The notes beneath the pieces are model-generated. The model did no database searches, was not told the DNA's origin, and was given only the letters and a program-made list of their open reading frames with translations. This document shows positions 53,306 through 60,597 of a stretch of DNA of 64,000 bases, one piece after another. The stretch's first letter is position 1. Each line of letters opens with the position of its first letter. A program made the translations under genes and the position numbers. The stretch is from positions 682,001-746,000 of the forward strand of contig NZ_CP029145.1 in NCBI RefSeq assembly GCF_003149515.1, given 5' to 3'. The stretch is from Hymenobacter nivis. Its GTDB lineage: Bacteria > Bacteroidota > Bacteroidia > Cytophagales > Hymenobacteraceae.

Positions 53306-53736
53306 CCCGCATCCAGTAAAGCCCTGCGGACCGCGGCTTTGGGAGTCGATATAATTCACTCACGAATAGCGCCTTGGTGCTTTTTCAACTGAGTTCAATA
53401 CCCAAAGCCTGCTGGCAACCCGCAAGGGTTCCTGGCCAATGCCCAGCAGCCGGCCAGTACCTGAGCCGCGGTGGTACCTAACGAAGCTCATCCTCAGAGG
53501 ATGAATTTTGTCATAAAAGGCGGGGGTGGGCGCACCTACTTTTGGATGGCCTGTTTTCTTCCTTCCACGATGCTTTTTCTCCTTAAAATAGTCGCCGCTG
53601 CGTTGGTCCGGCGGTCGCTGGCCCCAGCGGGGAGTTCTGCGCCCGTGCCAACACCCCAGCCGTGGTAGCGCCGGCACCGGAAATAGGGCCCCTGGGCCAA
53701 CCGGCGGCGCGGCGCAAGCCCCGTGCCTGGGCAGCC
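53306..53736. other. 431-base gap between the L,D-transpeptidase and PepSY-like genes
   Basis: Holds a hairpin AAAGCCCTGCGG-A-CCGCGGCTTT (53318-53340) after the transpeptidase stop, a perfect palindrome TCATCCTCAGAGGATGA (53488-53504) and a -7-like box TACTTTTG (53537-53544) with no TTG at the right distance. A reading frame at 53501-53668 (55 codons) is not convincing. No gene remnant was recognised. Confidence 0.5.
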
Positions 53737-54177
53737 ATGAAAATCCCCTGTCTATTCTGGTTGGCCTGGGTGCCGGGCCAGGCAGTGCACGCGCAGGCCA
53801 TGGCAGCGGCAGATGTGCCGCCGCTGGCCTTTGGGGTGATGTTTCGGCAGTATCCGCAGGCCCGGCAGGTGAGCTGGCGAAGGTTTGACGACTGGTACCA
53901 GGCCAGCTACACCCAGGGCCAGATCCGCCGGCTGGTGCGGTTCAGCAGCAACGGCGATGTGGAGGCCACGGGCCAGGACATGGTGCTCAGTGCGCTCTCG
54001 CCGCCAATCAAGCACACCCTGGCCACGTATTACCCCACCCGCACGTTCTGCCGCGCCATCGAGGTAACCAATGCCCGCACCGGGGGCCTCACCTACGAGA
54101 TGGCTACCTGCGAAACCGCCATCAGCCGCACCGTGACGCTAACGGCCAACGGCCGGAAAATACCCCGCCCCAAATAG
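53737..54177 (+). CDS. Secreted PepSY-like (beta-lactamase-inhibitor-like) protein, 146 residues
   Basis: The ATG at 53737 gives a short signal peptide (MKIPCLFWLAWVPGQAVHAQ). The mature part reads as one PepSY-like unit: FRQYPQARQVSWRRFDDWYQ, ASYTQGQIRRLVRFSSNGDV and a C-terminal beta region with AISRTVTLTANGRKI. Proteins of this kind are common in Bacteroidota as small periplasmic domains of unknown role. It lies inside the stress island, between the transpeptidase and BON-protein genes. Confidence 0.75.
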   Translation: MKIPCLFWLAWVPGQAVHAQAMAAADVPPLAFGVMFRQYPQARQVSWRRFDDWYQASYTQGQIRRLVRFSSNGDVEATGQDMVLSALSPPIKHTLATYYPTRTFCRAIEVTNARTGGLTYEMATCETAISRTVTLTANGRKIPRPK

Positions 54178-54261
54178 CGGGGGGGAGGAGCTTTTTACGC
54201 CGCGTTTGCCCGTGCGCTGGCTGCGCCGCCGGCTGGCCAAGGGCTGCCCCCGGGCGGCTAC

Positions 54262-54327
54262 CTGATAAATGTCAGTTAATAAGGAAGTAATCATCAGGGC
54301 GTTGTGAAGTAGTGGGGCGGAGATTTG
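54262..54327 (+). promoter_or_regulatory. Crp/Fnr-like operator and -7-like box for the BON-protein gene
   Basis: CTGATAAATGTCAG (54262-54275) is a near-perfect palindrome with TGAT-N4-GTCA. Exactly 44 bases further, GAGATTTG (54320-54327) resembles TAnnTTTG. The ATG is 57 bases beyond. An activator here would sit about 60 bases before the start of transcription. Confidence 0.6.
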
Positions 54328-54384
54328 TAGCCTGCTCAGTTCCTCACCCCGGCCGGGCAGTGGCCAGCCCTTGTTCCTTTTCCC

Positions 54385-55839
54385 ATGCAAATCCTGGAAA
54401 CCTTCGCGCCGCCCATTACGGCCGAGCACCTGTCGGACGCCGACATCATGGCCGCCATCGAGCTGTTTTTCCTGACCAATAAGGGCTTGCCCGCGCACCT
54501 GATTGACGTGGCCACCCACGACGGCATCGTGCAGCTGACCGGCATCACTGACAACCTGTTGGCCAGCGAGCGGGCCGAGGAAATCGCCCTGGCCGTGCGC
54601 GGCGTGCGTGGGGTAGTCAATGAGTTAGTCATCAGCACCCCCGACCTGCCCAACGACGAACTATACCGCGCCGTGACCCAGGCCCTGAACGACGACCCCG
54701 CTACCACCGACTACAACGTGGCCTGCCGCGTGGCCGAGGGCGTGGTGACGCCCGTGGGCGTGGTGCAGTCGCGGGCCGAGCAGCATCTGGTGCTGCGCGT
54801 GCTGCGGGGCGTGCGCGGCGTGCGCCGCCTCATCGCCGATGAGTTGACCATCCGCTGGGGCGAAATCCAGAACTCGGATGAGGAAATCAGCACCCAAATT
54901 CGCGAGCTGCTGGCATGGGACATCCGCGTGTTCAGCAACGAGCTAGTGGTGCGTACCAACGACCAGGTGGTGCACCTGAGCGGCACGGTGGGCACCGCCG
55001 CCGAGCGGGCGCAGGTGGTGGCCGTGGCCTACCAGGCCGGCGCCATCCGCGTCGATGCCCGCGACCTGTTCGTAGCCTACTGGGCCATCAGTGGCGAGCT
55101 GCGGCGCGAGAAATTTGCGCAGCGCAGCGACGAGGACATTGCGCAGGCCGTGCGCGACACTTTCCGCTACGACCCGCGCGTGCTCTCGTACCAGCCGGTG
55201 GTAGTGGTTCATAACGGGGTCGTTACGCTGACCGGGCAGGTGAGCAGCCTGCGCGCCAAGCAAAGCGCCGAGTGCGATGCCCGCCACGTGGTGGGCGTGT
55301 GGAGCGTGCACAACCTGCTGAAGGTGCGCACCCGCTGGTTCACGCCCGATGTGGCGGTGCGCCAGGCCATCCTCAACGCGCTGGCGCGCGACCCCTACGT
55401 GAGCGTCTTCGATTTCCGGGTGCGGGTAGCCAATGGCCGCGCCCACCTCGACGGGCTGGTGAACAGCCACTTCGAGCAGGCCCAGGCCGCCGGGGTGGCC
55501 GGCGGCGTAAGCGGCGTGGCCGAAGTGGAGAATAGTGTGCGCGTGCTGGGCAGCACCGGCTTTGCCGGCCCGCCCGCCGCCTGGTACCCCGGCGCGCTGC
55601 GCCCGGCGGCCTACCCCAACGCCGATTCTACTCTGGCCGGGCGCATCCGCACACTGTTTTTCTGGTCGGCCAGCCTGCACAACCAGGACGTGGTGGTGCT
55701 GGTGGAAAACGGCCGCGCCACCCTCACGGGCACCGTCGATACCTGGCTCGACCGCGAGCAGGCCGCCTTCGACGCCTACGAAGCCGGGGCCCTGGTGGTG
55801 GACAACGACTTGCTGCTCTCAACCGATAGTGGGCTATAG
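54385..55839 (+). CDS. BON-domain protein with about six repeats, 484 residues
   Basis: No signal peptide or membrane segment is visible, unlike OsmY-type periplasmic BON proteins. BON-like units occur at about 17-92 (SDADIMAAIELFF, VQLTGITDNLLASERAEEIA, VRGVVNELVIS), 95-150, 165-235 (VHLSGTVGTAAERAQVVAVA), 250-318 (TLTGQVSSLRAKQSAECDA), 325-395 (AHLDGLVNSHFEQAQAAGVA) and 415-484 (ATLTGTVDTWLDREQAAFDA). BON domains are thought to bind membranes or phospholipids. The gene is the first of a group with a small reading frame and the second universal stress gene. Confidence 0.85.
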   Translation: MQILETFAPPITAEHLSDADIMAAIELFFLTNKGLPAHLIDVATHDGIVQLTGITDNLLASERAEEIALAVRGVRGVVNELVISTPDLPNDELYRAVTQALNDDPATTDYNVACRVAEGVVTPVGVVQSRAEQHLVLRVLRGVRGVRRLIADELTIRWGEIQNSDEEISTQIRELLAWDIRVFSNELVVRTNDQVVHLSGTVGTAAERAQVVAVAYQAGAIRVDARDLFVAYWAISGELRREKFAQRSDEDIAQAVRDTFRYDPRVLSYQPVVVVHNGVVTLTGQVSSLRAKQSAECDARHVVGVWSVHNLLKVRTRWFTPDVAVRQAILNALARDPYVSVFDFRVRVANGRAHLDGLVNSHFEQAQAAGVAGGVSGVAEVENSVRVLGSTGFAGPPAAWYPGALRPAAYPNADSTLAGRIRTLFFWSASLHNQDVVVLVENGRATLTGTVDTWLDREQAAFDAYEAGALVVDNDLLLSTDSGL

Positions 55840-55848
55840 GCCAGCACC

Positions 55849-56070
55849 ATGCGCTCTTTTCCCCGCACCAGCGCGGCTGGCCCGCCACGGGCGGCCAGCC
55901 GCCACGACCCCGGCCGGGTGAGCCCGGCCGCCCTGCGCATTGCCCAGGAAGCCGATGCCACCATGTCGCCCGACGGCTGGGAGGCTGAGTACTCCCCGCC
56001 AGGTTTTCTGGCCGAAGCACCGCCGGCCAACCTTGTTTTCTCCCTGGCCGGGGCACGGCCAGCGGCTTAA
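55849..56070 (+). CDS. Possible small protein, 73 residues
   Basis: The ATG at 55849 lies 10 bases after the BON stop codon. The peptide (…VSPAALRIAQEADATMSPDG, …NLVFSLAGARPAA) is recognised as no family and has no clear fold signature. It fills the gap between the BON and second usp genes and may or may not be translated. Confidence 0.35.
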   Translation: MRSFPRTSAAGPPRAASRHDPGRVSPAALRIAQEADATMSPDGWEAEYSPPGFLAEAPPANLVFSLAGARPAA

Positions 56071-56106
56071 GTTCAGCTCACTCAACTCCCCCGCCTTTTT
56101 CGGGTT

Positions 56107-56976
56107 ATGAATCCTTCCCTGCTCGTACTGGCCAATTTGCCGGCCGCCGCCGCCCACACGGCGCGCTACGCGGCGGCCCTGGGCCGCCCGCTGGGCCTGC
56201 GCCTGGCGCTGCTGCATGGCAACCGCTACCTTGCCCTGCTCGAACCGGAACTGGTGGGCGCCGGGGCCGCGCCGCTCGCCCGCAGCGCGGCCCAAACCGT
56301 GGCCGCCCCGCGCGCCCGTGCCCGCCGCCTGCCCGTGCCCGCCGAGGTGGCCGTGCCCACCGAGGTGGCCGAAGCGGGCGGGCTCGGGCTGCTGGAAGAC
56401 GAGGTGGCCGCCGCCATCGGGCGCTACCAGCCGCTGCTGCTGGTCCTGGGCCAGGGCCCCGGGAAAGGTATGTTCAATGAGCTGCTGCGCCGCCAGGTGC
56501 TGCCCGTGCTGCGGGCCACCGGCCGGCCGGTGCTGCTGGTGCCGGCGGCCCCGCCGGCTACGGCGGGGGCCCCGGCGGCCCCGCGCCGGGTGCTGGTAGC
56601 CGTGGATGGCGAGTCCTTCGGCCTGGCGGCAGCTTCCCGCAACCTGGGCGGGCTACTGGGCTCGTGGGCCGCGGCTTATACCGTGGCCCACATCGACCGG
56701 TACAGTGCGCTCCTGGGTACTTCGGCCCGGCAGGCGCGGGCCGATGTGCGGGCCAGCAAGCTGCTGCCGCCCGCCACGCCCCTGGCCCTGTACAAGGTGA
56801 GCGGTGCAGCCCCGGCCGCCGGCATCCTGCAAGCCATTGCCGATACGCAGGCCGATATGCTGGTGCTCATTGCCCGGCCACGCAGCTTTTGGAGCGAGGT
56901 GTTTCACCGCAGCGTCACGGCAGCGGTGCTGCGCCACTGCCCGGTGCCGGTGCTGCTGCTGCCGGCGGCGGGGTAG
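56107..56976 (+). CDS. Universal stress protein with two Usp domains (copy 2)
   Basis: 289 residues. The first half starts MNPSLLVLANLPAAAAHTAR and contains LLLVLGQGPGKGMFNELLRR; the second half starts RRVLVAVDGESFGLAAASRN and ends LIARPRSFWSEVFHRSVTAA, then PVPVLLLPAAG. The ARPRSF...FHRSVTA ending is shared with copy 1 (49287-50108), although the two are otherwise divergent. No own operator was seen; it is probably transcribed with the BON gene. Confidence 0.85.
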   Translation: MNPSLLVLANLPAAAAHTARYAAALGRPLGLRLALLHGNRYLALLEPELVGAGAAPLARSAAQTVAAPRARARRLPVPAEVAVPTEVAEAGGLGLLEDEVAAAIGRYQPLLLVLGQGPGKGMFNELLRRQVLPVLRATGRPVLLVPAAPPATAGAPAAPRRVLVAVDGESFGLAAASRNLGGLLGSWAAAYTVAHIDRYSALLGTSARQARADVRASKLLPPATPLALYKVSGAAPAAGILQAIADTQADMLVLIARPRSFWSEVFHRSVTAAVLRHCPVPVLLLPAAG

Positions 56977-57043
56977 GGGAGAAGTGATGAGCTATTAGCG
57001 GGGCCTGTAAGCAGTTCTTAGTTTTTGCTTTGATAAACAATGA

Positions 57044-57151
57044 GTTGCGAAGCAGGCCCTGCAACATGTGGACGAGCACCACGTGTCGCTGCCCCTGAAC
57101 TGGCAGCCGGGCCAGAAAGTCCTCCTGCCGGCTCCCGTTACCCTCGCTTAA
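57044..57151 (+). pseudogene. Peroxiredoxin C-terminal remnant
   Basis: After an in-frame TGA at 57041-57043 the frame reads ALQHVDEHHVSLPLNWQPGQ and KVLLPAPVTLA, then TAA at 57149-57151. This is the usual end of AhpC/Prx-type peroxiredoxins (…ALQ...HGV..P.NW.PGD.V..P.P), but nothing of the catalytic part precedes it. It is a truncated relic in the 290-base gap after the second usp gene. Resemblance rests on about 30 residues. Confidence 0.6.
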
Positions 57152-57185
57152 CTCCATGAGCACCTGATAGAGGTCAGCCCGCCAC

Positions 57186-57229
57186 CTGACGGACATCATG
57201 CCTGCGCCCGTGGGGCCCCGGTAGCTTTG
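57186..57229 (+). promoter_or_regulatory. Crp/Fnr-like operator and -7 box for the 81-residue protein gene
   Basis: CTGACGGACATCAT (57186-57199) fits CTGAYNNNNRTCAK. Exactly 22 bases further lies TAGCTTTG (57222-57229), a full match to TAnnTTTG. An activator here would sit about 42 bases before the start of transcription, the class II position. Confidence 0.6.
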
Positions 57230-57266
57230 TAGTTAATAATTATCGCTAATTCTTTTTTCTCTACCC

Positions 57267-57512
57267 ATGAGCAAGTTACTGTTAGCCGTGCTGGGCAACT
57301 ACAATCAGCAACTGAGCGCCACCCTGGCCCAGGCCGAGCAGCACTGGCCCAGCTTATCCGTCATCGAAGACAGGGTGTTTTCTGAGGAGGAGGTGGAGGA
57401 GCAGCGCCGGGCGCTGCTGTTGGCAATGGCTTATCTCGACCAGCTTAAGCAATTGCTCAACCGCCACGCCGACCAGCCGGCCCCCCCGTTTTGTTTAGAA
57501 GCCCTTGGTTGA
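57267..57512 (+). CDS. Hypothetical protein, 81 residues, helical
   Basis: From the ATG at 57267 the protein reads MSKLLLAVLGNYNQQLSATL, then acidic EEEVEEQRRALLLAMAYLDQ, and ends in a short Pro-rich tail. It is probably a helical soluble protein; no family is recognised. It has its own candidate Crp/Fnr-type promoter and so belongs to the stress group. Confidence 0.6.
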   Translation: MSKLLLAVLGNYNQQLSATLAQAEQHWPSLSVIEDRVFSEEEVEEQRRALLLAMAYLDQLKQLLNRHADQPAPPFCLEALG

Positions 57513-57522
57513 GGTAGCGTCA

Positions 57523-57780
57523 GAACGATATAAAGACGCATCCTTGCGTCTCCGGCTCGAACGGCTTGTCCGGACATCGTTCAATGCTAAGTAGTCGCGC
57601 AAAAGTAACCGTAGCAAAAAAGGCGGTCATGCTGAGCGTAGTTGAAGCATCTCTACCGCAACAGTAATTATTTACCTACGAGGTAGAGATGCTTCGACTG
57701 CGCTCAGCATGACGTTCAATTCAATACGCTTACTCATGCGTGAGTACTTAAGACGTAAGGATGCGTCTCTACGTCGTTCC
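57523..57780. repeat. Nested palindrome: outer element around the family 1 copy B
   Basis: GAACGATATAAAGACGCATC with CTTGCGTCT (57523-57551) pairs with AGACGTAAGGATGCGTCTCT and ACGTCGTTCC (57751-57780) in inverse orientation with several mismatches. The inner palindrome at 57626-57713 lies within. Together they fill most of the 382-base gap between the 81-residue protein and the thioredoxin-like genes; no gene is seen there. Confidence 0.6.
57626..57713. repeat. Dispersed palindromic element, family 1 copy B
   Basis: Arms 57626-57657 and 57682-57713 are inverted copies with two mismatches around a 24-base AT-rich loop. Arm words GTCATGCT and GAAGCATCTCTACCGC are shared with the copy at 4369-4487. 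Confidence 0.8.
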
Positions 57781-57894
57781 AAGGGCCAAAAATTAACTCA
57801 AACAGCTTCTTAAGAAAGCCCGGCCCCGCCCGACAGCGCGCCGGGAGCCGGAGCTGCCTGGTTGAACCCCCTCACTTTACTAACCCGCTCGCCC

Positions 57895-58230
57895 ATGCTG
57901 TCCACCCTTCCGTCCGTTGCCGGGCCCCCGCCCGAAGCCGCCGTGCTGTTGGTGTTGCTGCCGCTTGCCCCGTCGGGGGCCGGGCAGGTGGCAACCTGCG
58001 CCGCGCTGCACACCTTGCAGCAGCAGCTAGGCGCGGCCATCCGGGTGCTGTGCGTGGACGAGGCCGCCCACCCCGATGTGGTGCGCAGCTTCGACGGCCA
58101 GGGCCTGCCGGCCTGGGTGCTGATGCGGCACGGCGTGGAGCTGTGGCGGCAGCCCGGAATGCCCAGCAGCGCCGCCACGGTAGCGCTAATAATGAGCAAG
58201 CTGGCCTTGCTACCCGTCGCCAGCAACTAA
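57895..58230 (+). CDS. Thioredoxin-fold protein without a CxxC motif, 111 residues
   Basis: Starts at the ATG 57895 (an upstream TTG at 57862 is less likely). The fold is visible in LLVLLPLAPSGAGQVATCAA, IRVLCVDEAAHPDVVRSFDG and GLPAWVLMRHGVELWRQPG, the last with the cis-Pro strand of thioredoxins. Where CxxC is expected the sequence is ATCAAL, with only one Cys. A redox role is therefore uncertain; it may be a structural or binding variant. Confidence 0.7.
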   Translation: MLSTLPSVAGPPPEAAVLLVLLPLAPSGAGQVATCAALHTLQQQLGAAIRVLCVDEAAHPDVVRSFDGQGLPAWVLMRHGVELWRQPGMPSSAATVALIMSKLALLPVASN

Positions 58231-58313
58231 GCCAGGGACGAGGAAAATCAGAAAATAAGCCGCTTCCTGCGTAGAAAGCAATAAATCCGCTTTTTACCGC
58301 TTGGCGACTACCC

Positions 58314-59597
58314 ATGGAAATTCTCTTTATTCTCGCGCTAGTCGTGCTCAACGGCGTGTTTTCCATGTCGGAAATCGCCCTGGTGTCGGCCCGCAAGGCG
58401 CGGCTGGCCGCCGAGGCGGCGGTGGGCGATGCGCGAGCCGCGGCGGCCCTCACCCTTGCCCAGGCCCCCAACCGCTTCCTCTCGACGGTGCAAATTGGCA
58501 TCACCCTCATCGGCATTGTGACGGGGGTGCTCAGCGGCTCGGGCCTCACGCGGGGCTTGCAGGGGCTGGTGAGCCGGGTGCCGGGGCTGGGGCCCTATGC
58601 CCAGCCGGTGGCCGCCACCCTGGTGGTGGTTTTTATCACCTACCTCTCGGTGGTGGTGGGCGAGCTGCTGCCCAAGCGCATCGGCCTGGCCAACCCCGAG
58701 GGCATTGCCAAGCTGGTGGCCGGGCCCATGAGCTGGCTCTCGCGGCTGGCCACGCCCTTCATCTGGCTGCTGAGCGTGTCGAGCGACGGGCTCATTAAGC
58801 TCTTGCACATCGAGACGAATGCCGACGACAAAGTGACGGAAGAAGAGATAAAAGCCCTGGTGCGGGAAGGCGCGTCGGAGGGTGCGATTCAGGAAATTGA
58901 GCACGATTTGGTGGACAACGTCTTTCGGCTGGGCGACCGCCGCGTGGGCTCGCTGATGACCACCCGGGCCGACCTTATCTGGCTCGACGTGCGCGCCGAC
59001 GTGGCCGCGTTGCGCCAAACCGTGCTCGCCCACAAGGCTTCGGTGTACCCGCTCGGCGAGGGCAGCCTCGACCAGGTTTTGGGCACCATATCCTCCAAAG
59101 ACCTGCTCAGCGATGACCTCAGCCAGCAGCTCGGCCGCCTGCGCGAGCTGTGCCAGGCGCCTGTATACCTGCCCGCCGCCAGCAAGGCCTACCACGCGCT
59201 GGAGCTGTTTCGGCGCTCGCGCTGCCACCACGCGCTGGTAGTGAACGAGTACGGCAGCGTGCTGGGCCTGCTCACCATCAATGACATTTTTGACGCACTA
59301 GTGGGCGATATTGACCAGGAGCCCGCCTCGCAGGAAGTGGTACCGCGCGCCGATGGCTCCTTTTTGATTGACGCGCAGTTGCCCTTCGCCGAGTTTGCCG
59401 AGCGCTTCCAGCTCACGGCCGCCGAGCGCCAGGGCCTCACGGGCTTTAATACGCTGGGCGGCTTCCTGCTCCAGTTGCTCAATGCCGTGCCCCAGGTCGG
59501 GCAGCACATTACCTGGCAGGGCCACTACTTTGAGGCAGTGGACATGGACCGCAGCCGCATCGATAAAATCCTGTACCGGCCCAAGGTGGCGGGCTAG
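58314..59597 (+). CDS. CNNM/CorC-type transporter (hemolysin family), DUF21-CBS-CorC
   Basis: 427 residues. N-terminal DUF21 domain with four membrane segments (MEILFILALVVLNGVFSMSE, TVQIGITLIGIVTGVLSG, VVFITYLSVVVGELLPKRIG, LATPFIWLLSVSSDGLIKL), then TEEEIKALVREGASEGAIQE, a CBS pair (about 200-330, DLIWLDVRADVAALRQTVLA and HHALVVNEYGSVLGLLTIND) and a C-terminal CorC_HlyC domain ending RSRIDKILYRPK. Such proteins export Mg2+ or Co2+, or sense metal or nucleotide through CBS. Confidence 0.9.
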   Translation: MEILFILALVVLNGVFSMSEIALVSARKARLAAEAAVGDARAAAALTLAQAPNRFLSTVQIGITLIGIVTGVLSGSGLTRGLQGLVSRVPGLGPYAQPVAATLVVVFITYLSVVVGELLPKRIGLANPEGIAKLVAGPMSWLSRLATPFIWLLSVSSDGLIKLLHIETNADDKVTEEEIKALVREGASEGAIQEIEHDLVDNVFRLGDRRVGSLMTTRADLIWLDVRADVAALRQTVLAHKASVYPLGEGSLDQVLGTISSKDLLSDDLSQQLGRLRELCQAPVYLPAASKAYHALELFRRSRCHHALVVNEYGSVLGLLTINDIFDALVGDIDQEPASQEVVPRADGSFLIDAQLPFAEFAERFQLTAAERQGLTGFNTLGGFLLQLLNAVPQVGQHITWQGHYFEAVDMDRSRIDKILYRPKVAG

Positions 59598-59631
59598 CGG
59601 ACGGTCTTCTCTGGCGAGGTAAGAGGTAAGT

Positions 59632-59703
59632 TATACTCATCGCGAAGCAGGGTACGACCCCGTACCCTGCTTCGCTTCCGCAAAGCACTTCACGACAAGT
59701 ATA
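59632..59703. repeat. Dispersed palindromic element, family 3 copy B
   Basis: TATACTCATCGCGAAGCAGG and ACGACAAGTATA are near-inverse termini. The inner hairpin has perfect arms GCGAAGCAGGGTACG and CGTACCCTGCTTCGC. The right end (TTCCGCAAAGCACTTCACGA) matches the element at 44224-44359. Confidence 0.75.
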
Positions 59704-59704
59704 C

Positions 59705-59770
59705 CTGACAAAAATCAGGCAATCAGCCAATTATTATCAGGGCCCTGCCACGCCCTGCCCCGGACCTTTA
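59705..59770 (+). promoter_or_regulatory. Crp/Fnr-like operator and -7-like box for the SDR gene
   Basis: CTGACAAAAATCAG (59705-59718) has 5-bp arms CCTGA/TCAGG around a 6-base centre when flanks are included. Exactly 44 bases further lies GACCTTTA (59763-59770). The site starts one base after the family 3 palindrome ends, and the ATG is 66 bases beyond the box. Confidence 0.6.
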
Positions 59771-59836
59771 TGCCTGGCCGGCTACCTGCCCTTACTGGGG
59801 CCAGGGGCGGCTTTCACGGCATAAAGGAGCTATTTT

Positions 59837-60589
59837 ATGGACAAGGATTTGCAAGGAAAAACGGCCCTGGTTACCGGGGCGGCCTCGGGCATCGGCCGGG
59901 CGGTGGCGCTGCTCTACGGGCAGCACGGGGCCAAGGTCATGGTATCGGACATCGACGAAGAACAAGGCCGGCAGGTAGTGGCCCAACTGAAGGCCGCCGG
60001 GGCCGAGGCCCGGTTCTGCACGGCCGACGTGGGCGACCCCGCCCAATGCGCCCGGTTGGTGCAGGAAACCGTGGCTGCCTTCGGCACGCTCGACATCGCC
60101 TGCAACAACGCCGGCGTCACCGGCGAGCTGAGCCTCACCGCCGACTACTCGCTCGAAGGCTGGCAAAAGATTATCAACGTGAACCTTAACAGCGTATTCT
60201 TCTGCCTCAAATACGAGCTGGAAGTGATGCTGAAGCAGGGCGCGGGGTCCATTATTAACATGTCGTCCATTCTGGGGCAGGTGGGTACGCCCACGCTGGC
60301 GGGCTACGCCACGGCCAAGCACGGCGTGGTGGGCCTCACCCAAACGGCGGCCATCGAATACGCCGCGCAGGGCATCCGCATCAACGCGGTGGGCCCCGGC
60401 TACATCGACACGCCGCTGCTAAGCGGCTTTTCGGCGGAAGCCAAGCAGGAACTGGTAGCGCTGCACCCCATCGGCCGCCTGGGCCGGTCGGAGGAAGTGG
60501 CCGAGCTGGTCATCTGGCTCAGCTCCGACAAGGCCTCGTTCGTGACGGGCAGCTACTACCCCGTCGATGGCGGGTACCTGGCTAAGTAA
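59837..60589 (+). CDS. Short-chain dehydrogenase/reductase (SDR), glucose-dehydrogenase-like
   Basis: 250 residues. Cofactor motif ALVTGAASGIGRAVALLYGQ, LDIACNNAGVTGE, catalytic Ser in IINMSSILGQVGT, Tyr and Lys in YATAKHGVVGLT, and the C-terminal SDKASFVTGSYYPVDGGYL. The acidic Asp in VMVSDIDEEQ suggests NAD rather than NADP preference. The substrate is unknown. It is followed by the HAD gene after 8 bases and probably shares its transcript. Confidence 0.9.
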   Translation: MDKDLQGKTALVTGAASGIGRAVALLYGQHGAKVMVSDIDEEQGRQVVAQLKAAGAEARFCTADVGDPAQCARLVQETVAAFGTLDIACNNAGVTGELSLTADYSLEGWQKIINVNLNSVFFCLKYELEVMLKQGAGSIINMSSILGQVGTPTLAGYATAKHGVVGLTQTAAIEYAAQGIRINAVGPGYIDTPLLSGFSAEAKQELVALHPIGRLGRSEEVAELVIWLSSDKASFVTGSYYPVDGGYLAK

Positions 60590-60597
60590 ACAGCTCA

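Noticed and set aside
53360..53677. 105-codon reverse reading frame in the gap after the L,D-transpeptidase gene
   Set aside because: No recognisable domain, basic low-complexity composition, and poor ribosome-binding context.
57197..57199. Reverse reading frame over the peroxiredoxin remnant (57199-56915)
   Set aside because: The forward frame matches a known protein end; the reverse frame runs into the coding strand of usp and shows no family.
58238..58251. ACGAGGAAAATCAG before the CNNM gene as another operator
   Set aside because: Only the right half fits; the box at 44 bases (ACCGCTTG) is poor and too close to the ATG.
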